The position numbers and the translations under genes were made by a program. A stretch of DNA of 64,000 bases from Desulfosediminicola flagellatus (lineage in GTDB: Bacteria > Desulfobacterota > Desulfobulbia > Desulfobulbales > Desulfocapsaceae). The stretch is taken from positions 6,687,879-6,751,878 of the forward strand of contig NZ_CP050698.1 of assembly GCF_005116655.2 (NCBI RefSeq), in the 5' to 3' direction. The notes below the pieces were generated by a model. The model did not search any database, had not been told where the DNA came from, and was given only the letters and a program-made list of their open reading frames with translations. Within the stretch, counting starts at the first letter, position 1. Each line of letters opens with the position of its first letter. Positions 36,632 through 45,377 of this stretch are shown one piece after another.

Positions 36632-39490
36632 ATGGAACGGACACAGAGCGCTGATTTTCTGTTGGAGATTGTCACCGGTTTGATGCAGGAGCTGCATCCC
36701 GATGCTTCCCGTTACACTGAGATAACTCTGGACAGCGGATTGGATCACGATCTCGGCCTTGACAGCCTGGCCAGGATGGAACTGCTGAGTCGTCTGGAAA
36801 ACGAGTATGGTGTGCGACTGTCTGAAAATTCAATGGTTGCAGCTGAGACGGTGCGTGATCTGCTGAGAGCACTTCAGCATGCACATCCGCTTGAGGTTAC
36901 GGTAGTTAAAGAGCGGAGGGCGGGGAATGACACTGTCGCCAGTCGCCGTAAAATTGGACTTTCGGGTGCCTCAACACTGATTGATGTCCTTGGTGAACAT
37001 GCTCGACTCCAGCCTGAAGCCGGTCATATTCTTTTTCTAGATGGTGAGGAAGAACTGCCTATAAGTTATGGCATGCTGCAGCGGGAGAGCTTAAAGGTCG
37101 CTACCAGGCTTCGTGAAATGAACATTGGATATGGTGATACTGTAGCAATTATGCTTCCCACCTGTCCTGATTATTTTTACAGCTTTTTCGGAGCGCTCTA
37201 TTGTGGCGCAATTCCAGTTCCATTGTATCCTCCGGCGCGACCTACTCAGATTGAGGAGCATGTTCGAAGGCATCGAAAAATACTTGCTAATGCAGGTGCA
37301 AAGATTCTTATAACAGTTTCAGAAGTTCGACCGGTTGCACGGCTTATTATGAGTCAGGTGCCTGAACTTACAACTATCCTTACTCTTAACGAGCTTTATT
37401 CAGAGCATATCGAGCAAATTCCGCTCAGTCACCAAGAGCAGGATATCGCATTTTTACAGTATACTTCCGGTAGTACCGGTGATCCTAAAGGGGTCATTCT
37501 GACTCATGTAAACCTGCTTGCCAATATTAGGGCAATGGGAAGGGTATGCAAGGTGAGCGCCGATGATGTTTTTGTCAGTTGGCTGCCGCTTTACCATGAT
37601 ATGGGGCTGATTGGTGCATGGTTCGGCAGTCTGTGCCACGGCTGCCGTCTGATAGTAATGTCACCACTCTCCTTTCTGGCTCGACCACAACGTTGGCTTC
37701 GCACTATAGAGCGTTTTGGTGGAACGCTCTCAGCATCCCCGAATTTTGGTTATGAAATATGCGCGACCCGACTTACAGACAAGGATATTGATGGCCTGGA
37801 TCTCAGTTCATGGCGGATGGCATTTAACGGGGCGGAACCTGTTATTCCTGCAACGATGCGACGGTTTGAGAAGCGGTTTAGGTCATATGGTCTAAAAAAA
37901 GGGGTACTTGCCCCTGTTTATGGACTGGCGGAATCGTCTGTCGGCCTTGTATTTCCATCACCTGGTACCGGGGTGAAGATTGACCTGATCAGGCGTGAGG
38001 AATTCACGAGTTCGGGTAGAGCCCTACCTGCTGGGGAAAATGACCCATCTGTTCTCGAATTTATTTCTTCGGGAAGACCTCTCCCCGGTCATCAAGTAAG
38101 AGTGGTAGATGATCAGAACCGTGAAGTGCCGGAAAGAAAAGAGGGACGGCTGCAATTTAGAGGTCCGTCAGCAACGAGCGGCTACTTTAGAAATCAGGAT
38201 GAAACCCGAAAGCTGTTCTGTGGAGATTGGCTTGAGACTGGCGATTTAGGATATGTTGCAGCAGGAGAATTGTTTCTTACAAGCAGGCAGAAAGATATAA
38301 TTATCCGTGGCGGAAGAAATATTTACCCTCATGAACTCGAAGACGCAATTGGGGATATTGATGGTATTCGTAAAGGGTGCACGGCGGTCTTTGCCAGTCA
38401 GGATAAGGAATCTGCAGAAAAACTGGTGGTGCTTGCTGAATCTCGAAAAAAGAACAAAGAAGATGTGCAGTTTTTTAAAAAACAGATCAACGAAATAGCG
38501 GTGCAATTGACAGGCATGGGGCCGGATGAAATAGTTATCAGTCCTCCTGGAACAGTGCTCAAAACCTCAAGCGGGAAGATCCGCCGTTCGGCATGCAGGC
38601 AGGTATATGAGTCCGGCCTTATTGGCCGAAAAAAAGCAACGGTACGCTTACAACTGTTGCGCATGGGGCTTGCTTCTGTTCTGCCTACGGTAAAACGGTC
38701 AATTAATCAAATCGGCGCGTTTTTTTATGCTGCATATTGCTGGATTATCCTGGGGATCGGCGGAGTAGTTGTCTGGTGCCTTATGATGATAATGCCAGGC
38801 GGGAAAAGCTGCTGGAGGATCGCTGGAGCAATGGTGAGGCTACTATGCAGGATGGCTGGGATTACTGTTACTGTGGAGGGGAGAGAGAATTATCCCGATG
38901 GTAAGCAGTGTATCCTCGTTAGTAATCATATGAGTTACCTTGATTCTATTATCCTGACGGGTGTGCTGCCTGAATATGTCAATTTTGTGGCCAAAGCTGA
39001 GCTGGCCAAAAATATTTTCCTCGCTCCTGCCTTAAAAAAACTCGGTGTATTTCTGGTGGACAGATTCGATGCAGCTCAGGGGAAGGAGGATACTGAGAAA
39101 ATTGACAGAGGGATTAACAGAGGGATGCGGCCGCTGTTTTTTGCCGAGGGAACCTTGCAGAGGATGCCGGGATTATTGCCATTTCATATGGGGGCATTTG
39201 TACTTGCCTGCGATGAGATGTTACCGATAGTACCGATAGTGATCAAGGGCTCGCGCAATGTGTTGCGGGGCGGGTCATGGTTTCCGCGCAGGGGCAGAAT
39301 TCAGATTACTATTGGTTCACCATGCAACCCTACAGGATCAAACTGGCGTGCAGCAATAGAATTACGTGATGAGATACGCAGGTTTATGCTCAGGTGCCTT
39401 GGCGAGCCTGATCTTGCTGGCGAATACACATCACTATTGCAGCTGGATATACAACGGCCCGAGGGGAACACTAAAAATACTATTGAATAA
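36632..39490 (+). CDS. ACP - acyl-AMP ligase - PlsC acyltransferase fusion
   Basis: The protein has 952 residues with three parts. Residues 1-85 are an acyl carrier domain with the phosphopantetheine serine Ser45 in LGLDSLARMELL. Residues 115-665 are an adenylating enzyme of the fatty acyl-AMP ligase kind (YTSGSTGDPKGVILTH, then ETGDLGY and RQKDIIIRGG). Residues about 700-930 are a membrane-associated PlsC-type acyltransferase with HxxxxD as NHMSYLD (His766, Asp771) and FAEGTLQ further on. The pieces imply a chain: activate a fatty acid, load it on the carrier, pass it to a lipid acceptor. A methyltransferase-like gene follows. Confidence 0.88.
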   Translation: MERTQSADFLLEIVTGLMQELHPDASRYTEITLDSGLDHDLGLDSLARMELLSRLENEYGVRLSENSMVAAETVRDLLRALQHAHPLEVTVVKERRAGNDTVASRRKIGLSGASTLIDVLGEHARLQPEAGHILFLDGEEELPISYGMLQRESLKVATRLREMNIGYGDTVAIMLPTCPDYFYSFFGALYCGAIPVPLYPPARPTQIEEHVRRHRKILANAGAKILITVSEVRPVARLIMSQVPELTTILTLNELYSEHIEQIPLSHQEQDIAFLQYTSGSTGDPKGVILTHVNLLANIRAMGRVCKVSADDVFVSWLPLYHDMGLIGAWFGSLCHGCRLIVMSPLSFLARPQRWLRTIERFGGTLSASPNFGYEICATRLTDKDIDGLDLSSWRMAFNGAEPVIPATMRRFEKRFRSYGLKKGVLAPVYGLAESSVGLVFPSPGTGVKIDLIRREEFTSSGRALPAGENDPSVLEFISSGRPLPGHQVRVVDDQNREVPERKEGRLQFRGPSATSGYFRNQDETRKLFCGDWLETGDLGYVAAGELFLTSRQKDIIIRGGRNIYPHELEDAIGDIDGIRKGCTAVFASQDKESAEKLVVLAESRKKNKEDVQFFKKQINEIAVQLTGMGPDEIVISPPGTVLKTSSGKIRRSACRQVYESGLIGRKKATVRLQLLRMGLASVLPTVKRSINQIGAFFYAAYCWIILGIGGVVVWCLMMIMPGGKSCWRIAGAMVRLLCRMAGITVTVEGRENYPDGKQCILVSNHMSYLDSIILTGVLPEYVNFVAKAELAKNIFLAPALKKLGVFLVDRFDAAQGKEDTEKIDRGINRGMRPLFFAEGTLQRMPGLLPFHMGAFVLACDEMLPIVPIVIKGSRNVLRGGSWFPRRGRIQITIGSPCNPTGSNWRAAIELRDEIRRFMLRCLGEPDLAGEYTSLLQLDIQRPEGNTKNTIE

Positions 39491-39523
39491 ACGGGAAGAG
39501 TATCAAGCAGGCTGGGAGCAGTA

Positions 39524-40147
39524 ATGGATGTAAGAAACAGTGATAAAATATTGAGAGCATTTCTAACTTCACCCAGCTACCTCAAGCAGTCTGGATGGTT
39601 GTGTTCGATGGAGTGTGGAGAAGTGATTGATGCAAATCGGCAACCTATCCCGTGGTTGACCTATCCCGCTCTTGATTTTTTGCGTGAAAGAGTGTGCCAT
39701 TCAATGGCTGTTTTTGAATATGGCAGTGGCAACTCGACTCTTTGGTGGAGTGAGAGAGTGTATAAACTTGTCAGCTGTGAACATGATAAGGAGTGGTATG
39801 CGAAATTTCGCACGATTGTGCCTGAACAGATCACCTATATCTTCAGACGATGCAAAGGTGGCAGTGAAGATTATGCACGTGAAATTACCCATTATCGAAA
39901 GACCTTTGATATTCTGGTTTTAGATGGTCGGGAGAGAGTGAAGTGCGCCATAAACGGTGTGCAATCACTTAGAGATAATGGTGTTATCCTCTGGGATAAT
40001 GCTGATAGAGAAGAGTATCTGGAAGGGTATGATTACCTTCAGGCAAAGGGGTTTAAGCGCCTTGATTTCTGGGGGCTTGGTCCACTTAGCACCAGAAAAT
40101 GGTGTACTTCTGTTTTTTACAGATCCAGTAATTGTCTTCGTATCTAG
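39524..40147 (+). CDS. Methyltransferase-like (SAM fold) protein
   Basis: The protein has 207 residues. FEYGSGNSTLWW resembles motif I of class I methyltransferases, SCEHDKEW marks the next acidic residue, and FDILVLDGRERV the following strand. Later DNGVILWDNADREE is in the family pattern of FkbM-like or sugar/lipid methyltransferases. It lies 33 bases after the ACP-ligase-acyltransferase gene and probably acts on the same product, which is inference from position. Confidence 0.72.
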   Translation: MDVRNSDKILRAFLTSPSYLKQSGWLCSMECGEVIDANRQPIPWLTYPALDFLRERVCHSMAVFEYGSGNSTLWWSERVYKLVSCEHDKEWYAKFRTIVPEQITYIFRRCKGGSEDYAREITHYRKTFDILVLDGRERVKCAINGVQSLRDNGVILWDNADREEYLEGYDYLQAKGFKRLDFWGLGPLSTRKWCTSVFYRSSNCLRI

Positions 40148-40392
40148 GACTTTGTCCGAGAATAGGCATTTGGGCCAAAATCAAAACATTTTCAAAAAAC
40201 AAGCGCAGTCATATGTTTGATATTGTGAGCATTGTTTTTTGGTAATAACGAAGAGTTTGGAACAAAGGCCATCCTCCCCAGCTCCTCGTGATTTTTGCAA
40301 CAATAATTCCCCAAATATCAAATGTATGAATGCGATGCTTCTTCTCGAAATTCTTCGATTTGAGAAAAAATGTTTACCACTGGACAGCGTCC
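40147..40392. repeat. Miniature inverted-repeat element A, copy 2
   Basis: The ends GGACTTTGTCC (40147-40157) and GGACAGCGTCC (40382-40392) are inverted copies, 9 of 11 matched. The left arm reversed (CAATGCTCACAATATCAAAC and the following TATGACTGCGCTTG) aligns with the right half of copy 1 (ATGCTTGAAATATCAAGCG, then TATGACTGCGCTTG). The right arm here (AAATATCAAATGTATGAATG) is a third, more diverged version. So the element is made of two inverted arms of about 100 bases. It starts at the stop of the methyltransferase-like gene. Confidence 0.7.
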
Positions 40393-40589
40393 GGGGAGTT
40401 GGCTGGATAGAGCATTTTTGCTTCAAATCAGTACATGTTGCGGGTAAGGCTAAACAATTACCTGCCCCCGGGCGCTTGGAAAAGTGCATCTGATACGATA
40501 AGCTTACAGGAGATTACTGGGAATGGCCTGAAAATCCAGATATTCGGGTTCCGGGTTCATGTTGTGTAGAATTATCACCGGATACATAT
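40393..40589. other. Region upstream of the hybrid kinase gene
   Basis: This is the leader and promoter region of the hybrid kinase gene. No clear structure or gene was seen. Confidence 0.35.
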
Positions 40590-42284
40590 ATGAGTAAACA
40601 AACTCACATCCTGATAGCTGAAGACGAAGAGTTTGTACGTGTGCCTTTGGGAATGTTTCTTGAACGCTCCGGGTACAAGGTCTCTTTTGCTGTTGATGGT
40701 GAAGAAGCTCTGGAAAAACTGAAGGAATTGAGCCCGGATGTAGTGCTGTCAGACCTCAATATGCCTAAAGTGAATGGTTTTCAGCTCCTTGAAGAAACCG
40801 TAAAGACACGACCACGACTACCGGTAATTGTCATATCAGGAGCAGGAACTCTTGAGGCAGTTTTGCGGGCACTTCGCAGTGGCGCCTGGGACTATCTTGA
40901 AAAACCGATAATAGACTATGACCTGCTGTTGCACTGTATAGAATCTGTACTCGAAAAGCGTAAGTTGATGCAGATGGCGGAAAGGTATCAGCAACTTTTT
41001 GAACAAACTAAGCGGGCAAGAACAGAGGAGCGTGAAGAGGAACTCAGGATACGAAAGATTATTGAAGAGCAGTTGCTGAAATCAAAACAGGAATGGGAGG
41101 AAACAGTCAATTTCCTGCCAGACCCGATAGTTCTGTATACAAGGGATCACCGGATAATCCGCTTAAACGCGGCGATGGCTGAAGCTCTTGGAGTTGATGC
41201 TGCTGATGCTGTTGATATGCGGTTGTGTCTGTTTGATAATTGCCAGGGAAGAACTGCTGATTCCTGCCCGCATAATCTCCTTATGGAAACAGAAGAGCCT
41301 ATAACAAGTGAGTTTTTTAGTCAAAAATCAGGGAAGTACTATGAAGTAAAAGTGTTGCCCTTCTATGAATTATGGGATTCAAGGGTTTCCGGGTCTGTCC
41401 TGCATGCAAGGGATATCTCAGAGCGAATCGCTGCACAAAAAAAAGAGACTGAGTTGCAGACGCGTATATTGCAATCGCAAAAGCTTGAGTCTGTAGGGCA
41501 GCTAGCTTCCGGGATTGCCCATGAAATAAATACCCCTACCCAATATATAGGTTCAAATGTCGATTTTCTCGAAGAGGCGTTTTCCGATATTTCTACAGCA
41601 GTAACAGCTATGCTGAAAGATCCGGCCATTAAAGATAGTGACCTTGGAAAAAAGATCTATTCTCTGCTGGCAGATGCAGATTGGGAATTTCTTGAAGATG
41701 AGATTCCGGCTGCAATACAACAAACCCGCGAAGGCATCAGGCAGGTAACCCGGATTGTGCAGGCAATGAAAGATTTTTCTAATCCGGGATCGAAAGAGAT
41801 GCAGGAAGCAAATCTTAACAGAATAATCGACACAACAGTTACTGTTGCACGAAATGAGTGGAAATACGATGCGGAGCTGAAACTCGATCTGGATCCCGAT
41901 TTGCCTCCCGTTGTATGTCTGGCAGATGAAATAGGACAGGTGATTCTTACAATGATTGTTAATGCTGCCCACGCAATAGCTGCATTGCATAATAATTCAG
42001 AGCAAAAAGAGAAAGGATGTATAGGTATTGTTACAACGCATGATGAGGAAAATGTTGTTGTAAAAATAACAGATACAGGAGTGGGGATTCACCCGGATAT
42101 TATCGATAAGATCTTCGACCCGTTTTTTACCACCAAGGAGGTGGGGACCGGCACAGGGCAGGGGCTTGCAATAGCTTTTGACGTTGTTCATGATAAGCAT
42201 GGTGGCTCAATTACAGTTGACTCAAGCCTGGGAGAAGGTACAACGTTCACAATACGCCTGCCAAAATTTCGAAAAACCCTTTGA
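40590..42284 (+). CDS. Receiver - PAS - histidine kinase hybrid
   Basis: The protein has 564 residues and no membrane segment. An N-terminal receiver has Asp55 (VVLSDLNMP) as phosphate acceptor. A coiled coil (140-175) links it to a PAS domain at about 180-290. The kinase follows: His311 in SGIAHEINTPTQYIGSN, then NAAHAI (N box), DTGVGIHPD (G1), DPFFTTKEVGTGTGQGL (G2 region). The receiver-first order implies input from another kinase. No separate regulator gene is adjacent. The start is ATG 40590 with no strong ribosome-binding site. Confidence 0.9.
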   Translation: MSKQTHILIAEDEEFVRVPLGMFLERSGYKVSFAVDGEEALEKLKELSPDVVLSDLNMPKVNGFQLLEETVKTRPRLPVIVISGAGTLEAVLRALRSGAWDYLEKPIIDYDLLLHCIESVLEKRKLMQMAERYQQLFEQTKRARTEEREEELRIRKIIEEQLLKSKQEWEETVNFLPDPIVLYTRDHRIIRLNAAMAEALGVDAADAVDMRLCLFDNCQGRTADSCPHNLLMETEEPITSEFFSQKSGKYYEVKVLPFYELWDSRVSGSVLHARDISERIAAQKKETELQTRILQSQKLESVGQLASGIAHEINTPTQYIGSNVDFLEEAFSDISTAVTAMLKDPAIKDSDLGKKIYSLLADADWEFLEDEIPAAIQQTREGIRQVTRIVQAMKDFSNPGSKEMQEANLNRIIDTTVTVARNEWKYDAELKLDLDPDLPPVVCLADEIGQVILTMIVNAAHAIAALHNNSEQKEKGCIGIVTTHDEENVVVKITDTGVGIHPDIIDKIFDPFFTTKEVGTGTGQGLAIAFDVVHDKHGGSITVDSSLGEGTTFTIRLPKFRKTL

Positions 42285-42505
42285 ATTTCCAACCACAGTA
42301 CACGTTCGTCGAAGTTCTCGCTTGCCTTGCCTATTTCTGAAGTAATGGTGGGGGGCTATGTGCTGAAGCATAGTATCTTTTGGTGAGAAGTATGATTTTG
42401 ACAATGATCTTAAGCGGCGTAATTGTATCTGTAATGTATCGTTATTGGATTGAGCTGTCGAACTGATAGATAGTGCGGGTTGCATTGAACGATAAATGAG
42501 CGGGA

Positions 42506-43462
42506 ATGAATATGGTGCAGGATAGTAAGACAGAAAAAATTTCCAGAGAAATTGAGCGACTGGCCTTAGCTGGTGAGTTCTCTCAGGCCGAACACTGGCA
42601 TAAAGTTTTGCTGGAGCAACACCCGACTGCATTAAAAGAAATCATACAATCGGCGACATGCATCGAAGAACAGAAAACCCTCAAGCTTGATCCTGACCAC
42701 ATCACTATCTGGGATTCACTCTATAGCCAATTGACTCAGGAAGAAACGAACTGTCTCTTCTATAGCACTCGAAGCGCAAATGTACCATCTGGCAAGATTC
42801 TAATTCGTCAGGGAAAAGCGATTGCCAGATTGCTGTTTATAGACAGAGGTCGGCTCGCACTCTTTCACACGCGGGGGAAGGATCGTATTTTTATCGGAGA
42901 TCTTTCCAGAGGAGATGTGGCTGGTGATGAAACATTCTTTTCACATTCGACCCCGACATTTTCTGCCGGATGTAAGACTGATGTTCAGCTCAGGTATCTT
43001 GAAAGATCCATGATGCATACATGGAAGGATGTTTGTCCCGGACTGGAACGTTTCCTTGAGGATTATTGTAGCAAAAACTCAAGAGCTAAACAGTTGATGT
43101 CTTCTAAACATATTGAAAAACGACAGTTTCCACGGATAAAGGTTAGTGGAAATTTGCGGGCATATATACGCTTGGAGGATGGAAAACGATCACAGGAAAA
43201 TATTCGGGGATCTCTTGCTGATATATCCAGAAACGGTGTGAGCTTTGATATGCATAGCTCAAATCCTGAAAATGCCAGGAAGCTACTTGGCAGGATTTTA
43301 GAGCTTGATTTTGAAGGGTTAGTAACACCTTCGGGTGCACCGCTTACTATGCCGGGAACGGTAGTAAAGGTGACTGCTTTGCTGCATAATGATTTTAATA
43401 TCCATATTCAGCTAGCTGAAGTTATTCCCGTGGAAGAATTCACCCTGAATTTTTCAAGGTGA
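42506..43462 (+). CDS. Cyclic-nucleotide-binding-like plus PilZ protein
   Basis: The protein has 318 residues. Residues about 85-175 follow the CNB/Crp fold (SGKILIRQGKAIARLLFIDR, GDLSRGDVAGDETFF). The C-terminal PilZ domain has RQFPR (RxxxR) and LADISRNGVSF (DxSxxG), so cyclic di-GMP binding is likely. There is no helix-turn-helix, so it is not a direct DNA regulator. It may combine two ligand inputs. The family of the N-terminal helical part is not recognised. Confidence 0.82.
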   Translation: MNMVQDSKTEKISREIERLALAGEFSQAEHWHKVLLEQHPTALKEIIQSATCIEEQKTLKLDPDHITIWDSLYSQLTQEETNCLFYSTRSANVPSGKILIRQGKAIARLLFIDRGRLALFHTRGKDRIFIGDLSRGDVAGDETFFSHSTPTFSAGCKTDVQLRYLERSMMHTWKDVCPGLERFLEDYCSKNSRAKQLMSSKHIEKRQFPRIKVSGNLRAYIRLEDGKRSQENIRGSLADISRNGVSFDMHSSNPENARKLLGRILELDFEGLVTPSGAPLTMPGTVVKVTALLHNDFNIHIQLAEVIPVEEFTLNFSR

Positions 43463-43506
43463 TTGCCATGAGACAGAAACAATAACCAGATCATCTATGA
43501 GCAACG

Positions 43507-43518
43507 TGTAAATTTACA
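43507..43518. other. 12-bp palindrome between convergent genes
   Basis: TGTAAATTTACA lies 45 bases after the CNB-PilZ gene and just before the end of the EamA permease gene. It has no T-run, so it may be a protein-binding site or a chance palindrome. Confidence 0.3.
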
Positions 43519-43534
43519 TGTACCATTGCCACTG

Positions 43535-44431
43535 TTAATTGCTTTTTTCGTACTGACTGAGAACGACACCTACCATAACAACCATAGCCGCAATACTTTG
43601 CGATCCGGAAAGTGTTTCTCCGAGTATCGCCCATCCAAGAATCACGCTAAAGACAGGGATCATGTTAACATAGATTGCAGCTCGGCTTGCAGGAACATGT
43701 TTTAAGCCGAAGTTGTACAATCCGTATGCACCGAGAGTGATAACTCCACCGAGATAGAGAATCGCAATAAATGGTACCAACTCGAAACTGTGAGGCATTT
43801 CGGTTGTCGGCAGAAAAAGCAGAGGTAGATAAAAGACGCTTCCAAGTACAGCTTGCATGGCTGTAAGGAAAAACGGCGAATATCGACTGGTCAGTTTTTT
43901 AAGCGAAATGGTGTAACCAGTGGCACAGACCATCGCAAGGAATTCGTAGAAATTACCTAGAATAGGATTGGGAGCATCAGCTGTCGGGGTTGATTCCGCT
44001 GTGAGCCAGCAGACACCAATTACTGCAATTGTAGCACCGAACCATGCACGTTTCTTTACTACTTCCTTGAGAAGAAAACATGCAGCTGCCATAACCAGTA
44101 TCGGCAGCATTGCTGTTATCAGGCCAGCCTGGGAGGCAGTGGTGTTTTCAATGGCCTTAGCTTCAAAGATAAAGTAGAGGCAGGGTTCACAAAATGCCAT
44201 GAAGCCGATCAGCTTATAATCACCACGGCGATAGTCTAAGGATTGGGCGAGCCTTTTTCCAACCACCAGAAAGCAGAGGCTGGCAACAAACATACGACCA
44301 AAAATAACAACCATCGGGTCATATCCACGAAAGGCAATCTTCAGGGCTATGAATGAACTCGCCCAGAGCACCATTGCGGCAATCAGGGCGATTGAGGGAA
44401 TATGACCTGAGTATTTTTTTACTGGCTGCAT
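43535..44431 (-). CDS. EamA/DMT family permease
   Basis: The protein has 298 residues from ATG 44431, which has AGGAG upstream. Ten membrane segments are visible in two EamA repeats (ALIAAMVLWASSFIALKIAF, and IYVNMIPVFSVILGWAILGE near the end). Similar proteins export amino acids or drug-like metabolites; the substrate is unknown. A longer upstream frame up to 44542 lacks support. Confidence 0.88.
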   Translation of the reverse strand: MQPVKKYSGHIPSIALIAAMVLWASSFIALKIAFRGYDPMVVIFGRMFVASLCFLVVGKRLAQSLDYRRGDYKLIGFMAFCEPCLYFIFEAKAIENTTASQAGLITAMLPILVMAAACFLLKEVVKKRAWFGATIAVIGVCWLTAESTPTADAPNPILGNFYEFLAMVCATGYTISLKKLTSRYSPFFLTAMQAVLGSVFYLPLLFLPTTEMPHSFELVPFIAILYLGGVITLGAYGLYNFGLKHVPASRAAIYVNMIPVFSVILGWAILGETLSGSQSIAAMVVMVGVVLSQYEKSN

Positions 44432-44670
44432 TATGAGCTCCTGATGATCTTCGCGCCTGCCTGTTGAAATTACCGGCATGGAGGAGAGTCGAAACCGACC
44501 TTGTAGCATGGAATGGCTTTCTGGAGCAACCTTTGTACGCAATTAGTTTGAAAATGTACATGTTCATAAATCTATTGTGCGTATTTTTCGAAAATGTCTC
44601 AATTTGGACCAAAATTCATGTTCTGGGATAACTTCCTGAATAGCCAGATTGGTCTTATTAATCACGTGAG
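44432..44670. other. Divergent intergenic region upstream of the operator array
   Basis: This is the part of the gap that belongs to the permease promoter side. No gene was seen. Confidence 0.35.
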
Positions 44671-44831
44671 TACGTATTGTTTCATAATATACGTATTGGT
44701 CAGATCTGCTGGAATGTGAATGGCTGAGGTTTTGCACTTCTTATATTGCCGAATGTAAATGATAAATGTTGGCAATTTGGAATTGACACGTGTTGCCTCT
44801 GGTGATACGTATTCAATATGCAATACGTATT
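44671..44831. promoter_or_regulatory. Four TACGTATT operator boxes in front of the RHH gene
   Basis: TACGTATT occurs at 44671-44678, 44690-44697, 44806-44813 and 44824-44831. The boxes form two pairs with start-to-start spacing of 19 and 18 bases, which place the partners nearly two helical turns apart. The last box is part of a perfect ten-base palindrome AATACGTATT. This is the layout expected of a ribbon-helix-helix repressor that binds its own promoter. Confidence 0.72.
44783..44811 (+). promoter_or_regulatory. Putative promoter of the RHH-activase unit
   Basis: TTGACA (44783-44788), a 17-base spacer and TACGTA (44806-44811) with an extended TG two bases earlier fit a sigma-70 promoter. 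The -10 region coincides with the third TACGTATT box, so a bound regulator would block it. Confidence 0.6.
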
Positions 44832-44848
44832 AATTTTGGGGGATAGAT

Positions 44849-45322
44849 ATGGCGAAGAAAGTAACAGTGAGTATTCCGGATATGCTGCACGAAAAGATGG
44901 AGGAATGGCGTGAGTCGTTCAATCTATCAAAAATGTTTCAGGATGCTGTAACAGAAGCAATCCAGCGCAAAGAAGATTTACAGAAACGCATACGTGAAGA
45001 TCTAGACTTGAATCAGATCGTTGACCGGCTGCGCCAGGAGAAAATGCAGTCGGAGGGGAATTACTATGACTCCGGCAAAAGTGATGGTGTGGTCTGGGCA
45101 AAAACAGCCCACTATGAAGACCTGATGTACGCCCTTGGCTGGTCAGATTTTGATAAGGTTGTTGAAGATGAGGTGTTCGGAGACTATTTCAGCCTCAAGA
45201 AGGCGAGGAATGCTCTTATGGCGGTGACCCCTGATGGTATTAACGAGTATTTTCGAGTGTACCTCGAGGGGTGGAAAAATGGCGTTGAACAATTCTGGCA
45301 GGAAGTCCAGGACAAACTGTAA
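44849..45322 (+). CDS. Ribbon-helix-helix regulator with C-terminal domain
   Basis: The protein has 157 residues. Residues 3-40 (KKVTVSIPDMLHEKMEEWRE, then LSKMFQDAVTEAI) read as a ribbon-helix-helix DNA-binding fold. A coiled linker follows, and the C-terminal part (SGKSDGVVWAKTAHYEDLMY and after) is not recognised. GGGGGAT stands before the ATG. The operator boxes upstream and the activase gene 55 bases downstream suggest a self-regulated unit. Confidence 0.72.
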   Translation: MAKKVTVSIPDMLHEKMEEWRESFNLSKMFQDAVTEAIQRKEDLQKRIREDLDLNQIVDRLRQEKMQSEGNYYDSGKSDGVVWAKTAHYEDLMYALGWSDFDKVVEDEVFGDYFSLKKARNALMAVTPDGINEYFRVYLEGWKNGVEQFWQEVQDKL

Positions 45323-45377
45323 TGTCTGATAAACAGAACTCAATACTGATTTATTTAGAACGAAACAGGGATAGGTA

